Part shown: in pieces, positions 10,632 to 17,232 of the stretch | Position numbering within the stretch: position 1 is the stretch's first letter | Layout: the number at the start of each line of letters is the position of its first letter | Assembly: GCA_024220525.1 (NCBI GenBank) | Contig: JAMYWO010000403.1 | Span: 13,563-30,794, forward strand | Reading direction: 5' to 3' | Origin: Cochliopodium minus | Lineage: Eukaryota; Discosea; Himatismenida; Cochliopodiidae | Length of the DNA stretch: 17,232 nucleotides | The notes under the pieces: generated by a model | Seen by the model: only the letters and a program-made list of their open reading frames with translations | Told to the model about the DNA's origin: nothing | The model's database searches: none | Made by a program: the position numbers and the translations under genes

Positions 10632-11767
10632 ATGTGGGAAGATTATAAAAATATTGAAAAAAAAAAAAAAAAGAAAATGGAGAGTATTTATATTGTATCT
10701 CAATGTATCAAAGAGATTCAAATGTTAGATAGAAATGAATATGAATTTTATTATGTTGGTGATCCTGTTGATTTTTCAAATATTCAAAATCCATACTCAA
10801 AAATAATCGCAAAAAAGAAAATAATTGAAAACAAGGTAATCAATTACATAAATGTAAGTGAGATTATTTTATTCACCTCTCAATAAATATATAAAAAAAA
10901 TCAAGAAAGAAGAGAAAGTCAAAGAGATTAAGAATAATGATAAAGATTATGAAAAGGATAATTCAATTGAAGAATTAAAGAAGATAAATGAGAAACAAAG
11001 GAAGGAAATTGAGAAATTGAGCCTCGAAATAATAGATTTTGGGGAGATAATGATGGATTCCAACACTGATATCGATCTCAAAGAGAATGAAATTAAGAAA
11101 TTAGAGCAGGAATTAGAATATCAAAAACTAACAAATAATCTATTCGTAATAAATCTTCATTCTTTAAAAATAAAATAATATTCATTTTTTCTAATTCATA
11201 TATTCACATATTGCTTTAATTTTTAAACAAGAATAAAAAATATTGCTTTCAAATAAAGTTTGTTTGAATGCTCAACTTTTCATCTTTAATAATACTTCTT
11301 GTATTCAGATTAAAAAAACAAAAGAATTAAATGAACAAGTGAAAAAGACAGAAGAATCAAACAGAAAATGGATGGAAGAAAATTCAGGGTTGAATATAGA
11401 AATAATGAAGTGTAAAGAAGCTAATAAAAAGCTACAAAATCAATTGGAGAAGAAAACAAAGGAGAAAAATAAATTAGAGTTGAAATCACAATCAAATGAG
11501 GAGCATCTTCGGAAAATGTTAAATCAACAGGATAATAAGATTAAAGATTTGGATTCTTTGCTTGATAAGCAGAAGATTTTGATCAGCCAATCTGAATTAA
11601 AGATAGAGGAACAGATTATAAAGATAAGACAATTAGAATTAACCATTGAGGAGAAGAAAAATTTTATATATGATTATGAGAATAGTGTGAAACGAAAAGA
11701 TGTTGAGATAGTCCAAGAAAATAGTGAAGGAGAAAAAAAAATCGAAATCAATAAAGAAAATAATTAA
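10632..11767 (+). CDS. Coiled-coil protein, unknown function
   Basis: Three exons (10632-10835, 10906-11145, 11309-11767) join in phase 0 at AAG/GTAATC, CAAG/, TTC/GTAATA and TTCAG/, giving 300 residues. The first about 60 residues form a short non-coiled head with aromatic residues (YEFYYVGDPVDF around residue 40). From about residue 68 to the end the protein is dense in Lys, Glu, Gln, Asn and Leu with heptad-like spacing, typical of a long coiled coil. A run of six Lys (AAA/AAG) codons at residues 10-15 makes the first ATG uncertain; translation from the ATG at 10677 would trim 15 residues. The gene starts about 130 bases after the Roco stop on the same strand. The coiled coil suggests a structural or tethering part, but no family is recognisable. 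Confidence 0.7.
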
Positions 11768-11935
11768 ATTTTTAAAACTTATTATGTTTAAAAAATGGAT
11801 CTTTTATAGTAACTGATGAAAAAGAATAATTTTTTTTTTTTTTGAATTAAAATAAAATATAATTATAATAAATTAAAATAAAATTAATTAATATAACAAA
11901 TCTTTTCTTTTTTTTAATTTTTTGTTTCCGTTCTT

Positions 11936-14307
11936 CTAGACTTCAAGCAAAAAGTTTTCAAAAGATTCCTTTGACTTTTGCATGAAAACGCCAACCAAAT
12001 AGCTGAGATCAGCAGTGACCAAAGGGATCAAACAATCTTTGAAAAAATGAGCGATCTTATCGAGCTTAGTGATGATCTCAGTGACAGTGAGTCTGTCTTG
12101 CTTCTCGTCCATCAACATGGAATCATAGTTCTTTTTGGTCTTTTGGATGAAAAGACTCTTCTCCATGATTTCTTTGAGCAAAGAAATATAACCAAGTGCG
12201 TCTATGTTTTTGTTGGAAGCCATCTTGGAAGTAGCTGAAGTAAAAATTTGTCTAAAAATAAAAATTAATGTAAAAAAAGAAACTAAATATTAATAAACCA
12301 CAAATTAAAAATAAGAGAAAAAAAAAATATCATGAACAATTAATAAAATAAAAAAAAAATTTTTAATAAAATAAAAAATTCAACTAATAAAAATATTCTT
12401 AATTTTTTAAAAAAAAAAACAAAAAACTAATCAAAAAATTGTTCAAAAAATTGTTCAAAAAATTGTTCAAAAAATTAAACCTAAATTTGTTTCCGAATGT
12501 TTTGTCTTCTTGAATGTTGACTACTTGGATGTAGGGAACAGCTTTGGCGAGATTGTTCTGGGTGGTGTTGAGCTCTTTCAACGCACTTTCCAACATCTCC
12601 AAAAAAGTTTTAGGAGTGGATCTAAAATCTGTTGCAGCATCTTCCACCTTTTTTAAAAAAAAAATAAAAAATAAAAAATAAACAAAAATAAATAATAATA
12701 AAAAATAAAAAATTAAATTTTACTTTTGCTAAAACGGTAATAATGTTTCCTATTGCCCCAAACTTAGTATTGATAAGAGGAATCTGGATATCTTTTTGAA
12801 ACCTACCGGAATAAAAAATAATTTTTAAAATTTTTTTTATTTTCTTTTTCTTTTTTTAAATTTTTCATTTTTCAAATTTTTTATTTATTAAAATTTTCCA
12901 AAATTTTTTTTTACCATACGTTGCTGTTGATATAAATTTTGGGAGTGAGAAACTCTCCCTTGGTGGTCATCGTCTTAAGCAAATGTTCCATCAACCAGAA
13001 GGTTTTGTCGAACAAAGACTCTGGAAGGTTCAAGTTGCAAACCATCTTAGTAGTAAAAAAAAAAAAATTGAAAAATAATTCGATTAAAAATGATTCAAAA
13101 TAAATCAAATTAAAAAATAAAAAAATAATTCAATAAAAAAATTTAATAAAATTTTGATTAAAAATAATTAAAAATAATTCAATAAAAATTTTGAATTATT
13201 TTATTCAATTAAAAAAATAATTAAAAATAATTCAATAAAAAAATTTATAAATAATTTTTTTTTACAGATTCAAGTGGATAGTGCAAATCTACGAAATGCA
13301 CTTTTTCGTTGATGTGTATACCTGTTCCCATTACTGTCCTTCCTCTGGTTGTACCTGTGCTAAGCTTTGGGTTTTGCTTTTCAAACAAATCTTGAACGTT
13401 CTTGTATGTTTCTTGAACCAATTCAAACTGAAATGTTCAAAAAAAAAAAAAAAGAGTTAATTGATTAAAAATCTCCTCTTATAAAATTACAAAAAGATTT
13501 GTGTGGGAATATTTTTTTGTAATTCATTAAATTTTTTTTTTTAGTAAAAGAATTTCTTTGAAATTAAAACCAAGTATTCAATATATAAATTTTACTTCAT
13601 TTTATATATCTATAATTCTTGAAATCTTTTTTTTGGACATTACAAAATGAATATTGGACGTTTTGTTTGCGGATATTACACAAACTTTTTAAAATATGTA
13701 AAATTTTGAGTATCTCTAATGTGTTATCAATCATTCACATTATTATTCTTGATCAAATCTCATATAAACAGATCAGATATAACATATAATTTAAAATAAT
13801 TATTCCTCTTAAAAAAATTCTTATACTAATCTAGATATCATTGAGAATTTCTCTTTATAAATTCATTGGGGATGTCCAAAAATGTTACAACAGTTTAAAA
13901 TTTGTTAGTAAAAACTTTAAATCCGCTAACAAAGTTGTAATATTTGGACATCTCTATAAATTCATTTGAATTTTAATTTAAAAAGAGAAGTATTTGAAGA
14001 AAAATCAATTATGATTCATCCAATACATCAATACATAACAATAAATTTCATTTTTCTTGCAGTATGGTAATAAAAAAATATTTTTTATATATTTTACCTT
14101 TTGATGAAATTTTTCTTTTGATTCATTTGGTATTTGATCGCTTAATTTGGTCATTAAATCAACAGAATATTTGTAGCAATTCATAGCTGATTTGATATCT
14201 CCATCATTCAATTTTTTGTTGCCAGATTGAATCCCCAATAGGGCCAATGATAAATCTTGTTGTAATTCTGTTTTAAAGCCTTTTAAAGAGACTATATTCG
14301 AGGTCAT
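11936..14307 (-). CDS. Helical protein with a MIT-like N-terminus, unknown family
   Basis: Six minus-strand exons (14307-14098, 13427-13266, 13045-12915, 12802-12724, 12647-12481, 12251-11936) total 1065 nt in frame, 354 residues. Every junction has GT-AG ends and matching phases (0, 0, 2, 0, 2); the phase-2 joins rebuild single codons (TGG and AGA), which supports the model. Residues about 10-85 form three predicted helices with a GNKKLNDGDIKSAMNCYKYS stretch, like the MIT (microtubule interacting and transport) or TPR helical hairpin, where an acidic-Asp-Ala-Tyr pattern binds partner tails. The middle (GEFLTPKIYINSNVWFQKD) is conserved-looking and rich in aromatic and Pro residues. The C-terminal half is helical with many hydrophobic positions. 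There is no signal peptide or membrane segment. I do not recognise the family. A cytosolic, membrane-trafficking or cytoskeletal role is possible by analogy with MIT proteins only. Confidence 0.75.
12431..12476. repeat. 12-bp tandem repeat within an intron
   Basis: The unit TCAAAAAATTGT is repeated at 12431, 12443 and 12455, with a partial fourth copy to 12476, about 3.8 copies with no visible mismatch. It lies just inside the last intron (12252-12480) of the 354-residue gene, next to its donor. On the minus strand it stays open as a Asn-Asn-Phe-Leu repeat, which is a by-product of the unit length. It looks like slippage expansion of AT-rich intron DNA. Confidence 0.85.
13428..14097 (-). other. 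Long first intron (670 nt) of the 354-residue gene
   Basis: The donor is AAG/GTAAAA at 14098/14097 and the acceptor TTTCAG ends at 13428. Most other introns here are 50-230 nt, so this one is three times or more longer. It holds no convincing coding frame. The extra length is partly explained by a palindromic element at 13868-13954 and a diverged, similar patch at 13636-13690. The rest is AT-rich. Confidence 0.7.
13856..13966. mobile_element. MITE-like palindromic element with flanking direct repeats
   Basis: The left arm GATGTCCAAAAATGTTACAA begins at 13871. The right arm, read in reverse complement from 13952, is GATGTCCAAATATTACAAC, so the ends form an imperfect inverted repeat of about 19-21 bp. 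An inner pair, TTTGTTAG (13901 area) and CTAACAAA (13926 area), extends the hairpin. An identical 12-bp sequence, TATAAATTCATT, flanks the element at 13856-13867 and 13955-13966, as a target-site duplication would. The unit of about 87 bp codes for nothing and would need a transposase in trans. It could also be a structured intron RNA or a chance palindrome, since AT-rich DNA produces weak ones. The GC-bearing arms and the exact flanking repeat argue against chance. Confidence 0.5.
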
Positions 14308-14525
14308 CTTTTCAATTTTTTATTTTAATATTTAAATCCCTTCTTTATAAAATAAGCAAACTGAAAACCAATTTGCTTGTGATCAATTAATATATGAACA
14401 AGAAGAGAATAGAAATGAAACAATATTTAAAAAAAAAATTTTTTTTCACAGAAATTAAAAAAATAAATTTAAAAAATTGAAATAAGAAAATTTTTGTTCA
14501 AATTTTTTTTGATTAGGAGATTGAT

Positions 14526-15631
14526 ATGGAAAGAGATTATGATCATCTTTTCAAGATTTGCTTATTAGGAGATGAAGATGCAGGAAAATCAAGTCTATTG
14601 AAGAGATTTGTTGATGATATTTTTTCCCAAACAAAAATAGAAGTAAAATAAACACAAATTAACTCCAAATAATCACAATTAAATAATCATATTCATTTTT
14701 TGAAACAATTATTCTTTTCTGATTTTTTTTTTTTAAAAGTATGAATTAGATTTTAAGATTAAAATGATTCAAGTCTTTGGAAGGAGGGTCAAACTACAAA
14801 TATGGGACCCCATTTTTGTAAAATAAAATTCATTTTTGAAGATAGATTTTTCTAAAAATTTAAATTAACAAGGGAAGTAAGTTGAATTTAAAAATGATCA
14901 TTTTTCAAAAAAAAATTAATTACAAAAAAGATTTTAAGAGACAAGTTAGGCCCTCTTTCTACAGAGGACCTCACTTGATAATTCTGTGTTACAGTATTAC
15001 TGACTCCATTTCTCTTCAAAATTGCTCTCTTTGGTTACAGGAAATAAGTAGATATGGACGTGAAAATATCAAAATAATAATGGTCGGATGTAAAACAGAT
15101 TTAGAAAAAGAAAGAGTGGTTGATTTTTCAGAAGTTGTAAAATTAGGAGAAAAATATAAGACAGGGTTTATTGATGATTTAGATAATATGTACAACATAA
15201 ATGTTTTTGAGACGAGTTCTAAAAATAATTTCAATGTTTATGAACTTTTTTATACTATCTCCTCTTTTTTGCTAATTGAAATTGAAAAAAAAGATCACGA
15301 AAGAAGAATACTCAAAAAATATCTTGATTTTAACGTATCTGCTAATTGGAAGAAAGAAAACCATTCAAGATATTGTTTACTTTTTAGAGAAAGTATTTTT
15401 AATTTTTATATTTGTTTGAAAATAATCCAGAAGAACTCTCAGTTAAGTTTTAAATTTTCAAAATTTGTCATTCTAGAAATTGTCAAAATGATCTACGAAG
15501 ATTATCCTTATTCTGAACACATTAAAAAGGCAATCAGCAATTTTACCTTTGAACCTCAAGAGCAACACATAAAAAAATCAACAATACCATTAAAAATAGG
15601 AAAAGAAAAGAAAAAATGTTACATTTATTAA
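14526..15631 (+). CDS. Rab-like small GTPase with C-terminal extension and CAAX-like end (copy 1)
   Basis: Predicted exons are 14526-14642, 14740-14817, a 4-nt micro-exon 14873-14876 and 14931-15631, giving 299 residues. The P-loop GDEDAGKSS is intact (residues 15-23). The strand before switch II (FKIKMIQVFG, KLQIWD) is Rab-like. The normal D-x-A-G-Q is replaced by WDPIFGN, and G4 reads CKTD instead of NKxD, so GTP hydrolysis and guanine contact may be altered. G5 is ETSSK. After the Rab fold comes an extension of about 120 residues (from KKDHERRILKK) with a helical hydrophobic core (ESIFNFYICLKIIQKN, FVILEIVKMIYEDYP) that I could not place; an F-box- or SOCS-like helical motif is conceivable. 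The tail KKKCYIY is a CAAX-like box after basic residues, suggesting prenylation and membrane attachment. Skipping the last splice instead leaves a 19-residue in-frame insertion. A related copy follows directly. Confidence 0.8.
14873..14876 (+). other. Predicted 4-nt micro-exon in Rab-like copy 1
   Basis: The GGAA between AACAAG (acceptor) and GTAAGT (the strongest donor in the gene) is flanked by introns of 55 and 54 nt. Including it joins the phase-0 exon ending at 14817 to the phase-1 exon starting at 14931. It yields Gly-Asn, which restores exactly the 17 residues normally found between the WD of switch II and the YRG motif. Skipping it breaks the frame. Confidence 0.55.
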
Positions 15632-15718
15632 AATGGATTTGGAATTTCTAAATATAAAATTCAAAAAAATAAAAAAAAAATTTTGTTTATTATTTATTTT
15701 TTGGATTGAAATTTGATT

Positions 15719-16794
15719 ATGGAGAGAGAATTTGATCATTTTTTTAAGATTTGCTTGATTGGAGATGAAGATACAGAAAAATCAAGTCTATTGAAGAGAT
15801 TTCTTGATGATATTTTTTCTGAAACCAAAATATTGGTAAAATAAAACAAAGAATCAACAACATACATTAACTAATATTTGGATCTCTTTAAATTGAAATT
15901 CTCCATTTTCTAAAAGTATGACGAAGATTATAAGTTTAAAAACATTGAAGTATTTGGAATAAGGTGTAAACAATTATGGGATCCCTTATACGTAAAGAAA
16001 AAAAATTTTCATATCTTTCCAACTTTTTTGAATGAAATATAAAAAAACAAAAGAGTAATTGAAATTCAAGCAATCTTTTTATTAAAAAAATTAAATTTCC
16101 TTTGAAAGAATATTCGAGAGAACTTAGACCAACATATTTTAGAGCCACAAATCTGATAATTTTGTGTTACAGCATCACTGATGCCATTTCTTTCCAAAAT
16201 TGCAGGAAATGGTTAGAGGAAATATATACATTTTCTCAACCAAGTATTAAAATAATGATGGTTGGGTGTAAAACAGATTTAGAAAAAAAAAGAGTAGTTG
16301 ATTTTTCTGAGGCTCTACAATTAAGTGAATCATTCAGGATCAAATTTATTGATAAAGATAATATGTACAACATAAATGTTTTTGAGACGAGTTCTAAAAA
16401 TAATTTCAACGTTGAAGGAGTTTTTCATACCATCAGCTCGCTTTTTATTATTGAAATGGAAAAAAGGGAAAATGAAAGAAGAGAAGTCAAAAAATACCTT
16501 TATTTTAATCTATCCGCAAAATGGAAGAAAGAAAACCATTCAAGATACTGTTTACTTTTTAGAGAAAGTATTTTTAATTTTTTCATTTGTTTGAAAACAA
16601 TCCAGAAGAACTCCCTTTCTAGTTTTAAAATTTCAAAGTTTGTTATTTTTGAGATCATTAAAATGATCTACGAAGATTATCCTACTTATGAATTTATCAA
16701 CAAAAAAATGAAAAATTATTCTTTGGAACGAAATAAAGAACCTTCATTCACATTGAAACTAGAAAAAGAAAAGAAAAAGTGTTGCATTTATTGA
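15719..16794 (+). CDS. Rab-like small GTPase paralogue (copy 2), possibly degenerate
   Basis: Exons at 15719-15835, 15917-15991 and 16109-16794 match copy 1 exon for exon; the product would be about 292 residues. The P-loop reads GDEDTEKSS, with Glu in place of the second invariant Gly, which in Ras-like proteins should greatly weaken nucleotide binding. One codon is missing before WDPLY (KQLWD against KLQIWD). The exon ending at 15991 is phase 0 and the exon starting at 16109 is phase 1, so a further exon of 3n+1 nt is needed. The only AG-GT pair in the right place leaves a 1-nt exon (16054). The gene may therefore be mis-spliced, use a non-canonical site, or be a young pseudogene. The G4 CKTD, G5 ETSSK, C-terminal domain and a CAAX-like tail (KKKCCIY) are kept, and long stretches are almost identical to copy 1, so loss is recent if real. 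It starts 87 bases after the copy 1 stop. Confidence 0.65.
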
Positions 16795-16910
16795 TTGAAA
16801 AAATTTATTTCGAAGGGAAAAAAAAAATTGATTAAATTTGAAAATAAAATTTTTTTAAATTTTTTTAATTTTTTTAATTAAATAAATCAAAATATTTTTT
16901 GAATTTTTTT

Positions 16911-17121
16911 TTAAATAATATCCCACAAATCCTCGTAAGCATTACACAATTTACTACAAACAGTGGAAGCAGCAAGCTCATAGTTGGAAATACAAACTTC
17001 GTCATTACCATAATCAATTTCAATAGAACCCTTTGAAAAAGCACCGATCACGAAACAAGTCGACTTACTTTCTTCTGTGTTACTGATTACATATTCGTAT
17101 GTTCCCATCAATTTTTTGGCG
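16911..17121 (-). CDS. Partial gene: last exon of an unrecognised protein
   Basis: The stop TAA lies at 16911 and a splice acceptor (TCTCCTAG) is at about 17124-17122, so the exon adds one base of a split codon plus 69 codons. The visible C-terminus begins AKKLMGTYEYVISNTEE and ends CSKLCNAYEDLWDII. It mixes beta-strand and helix-like segments with three Cys and a Trp near the end, as in a compact cytosolic domain. I could not recognise the family. The upstream part lies past the right edge, behind a simple repeat. An ATG at 17111 inside the exon would allow a 66-residue single-exon reading, but the better in-frame extension through Ala-Lys-Lys-Leu and the clear acceptor favour a longer gene. 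Confidence 0.55.
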
Positions 17122-17171
17122 CTAGGAGAAAAAACTAAAAAAAAATTTTAATTTATTTATTTTTATTTTTA

Positions 17172-17232
17172 TTTATTTTATTTATTTTATTTATTTTATT
17201 TATTTTATTTATTTTATTTATTTTATTTATTT
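17172..17232. repeat. 9-bp simple repeat (TTTATTTTA) at the right edge
   Basis: From 17172 to the end the sequence is a nearly perfect run of TTTATTTTA, about 6.8 copies, and it continues past the window. It lies in the likely intron upstream of the partial minus-strand exon 16911-17121. The window probably ends here because such repeats break assemblies or serve as a natural cut point, but that is a guess. Confidence 0.85.

Noticed and set aside
12399-12480. Repeated Asn-Asn-Phe-Leu peptide as a coding extension of the 12481-12647 exon
   Set aside because: It is the 12-bp intron repeat read through. A donor at 12480/12479 and an acceptor at 12253 join the flanking exons in the right phase.
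14526-15631. Rab-like copy 1 as a substrate of the neighbouring Roco kinase, by analogy with LRRK2 phosphorylating Rab switch II
   Set aside because: The switch II Thr used by LRRK2 in Rab8 and Rab10 aligns with Gln here (KRQVRPSFYRG). Proximity in a eukaryotic genome is not evidence of a pathway.
1-17232. tRNA, rRNA or CRISPR structures
   Set aside because: I looked for cloverleaf-type arms and regular spaced repeats and saw none. Only AT-rich simple repeats are present.

Overview
This window comes from an AT-rich nuclear genome of a eukaryote, most likely an amoeboid or other free-living protist. The evidence is protein-coding exons interrupted by short GT-AG introns (donors mostly GTAAAA/GTAAAT, most 50-230 nt), very AT-rich introns and spacers with homopolymer runs, and signalling families typical of such protists: a giant Roco kinase and Rab-like GTPases. 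I cannot assign a genus. Nothing looks bacterial or viral, and I see no rRNA, tRNA or CRISPR array.

Layout. 1-182: first coding exon of a minus-strand gene that runs off the left edge. 670-1601: two small acidic, single-exon, minus-strand genes of unknown function. 2147-10499: an eight-exon plus-strand gene for a Roco protein of about 2545 residues, covering half the window. 10632-11767: a three-exon coiled-coil protein of 300 residues. 11936-14307: a six-exon minus-strand gene for a helical protein of 354 residues; its 670-nt first intron holds a small palindromic element. 14526-15631 and 15719-16794: a head-to-tail pair of Rab-like GTPases with an extra C-terminal domain. 16911-17121: the last exon of a minus-strand gene that enters from the right.

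The standout is the Roco gene. By hand-splicing I join two N-terminal exon blocks to the large 3158-8733 exon and then to the kinase exons, keeping frame at every junction. The predicted order is DEP, DEP, pseudokinase, degenerate GTPase-like domain, ribonuclease-inhibitor-type LRRs, a second LRR block, Roc, COR, TKL kinase, Ser-rich tail. Both GTPase-like units lack a usable P-loop, whereas the last kinase keeps the Lys, HRD and DF Asp residues. This suggests a kinase scaffold controlled by dimerisation and partner binding rather than by GTP hydrolysis.

The Rab pair is the second point of interest. The first copy seems to need a 4-nt micro-exon to give a family-length switch II. The second copy has lost the P-loop glycine and the clear micro-exon. 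No operon logic applies; each gene appears to have its own promoter. All splice joins are predictions from the sequence alone.
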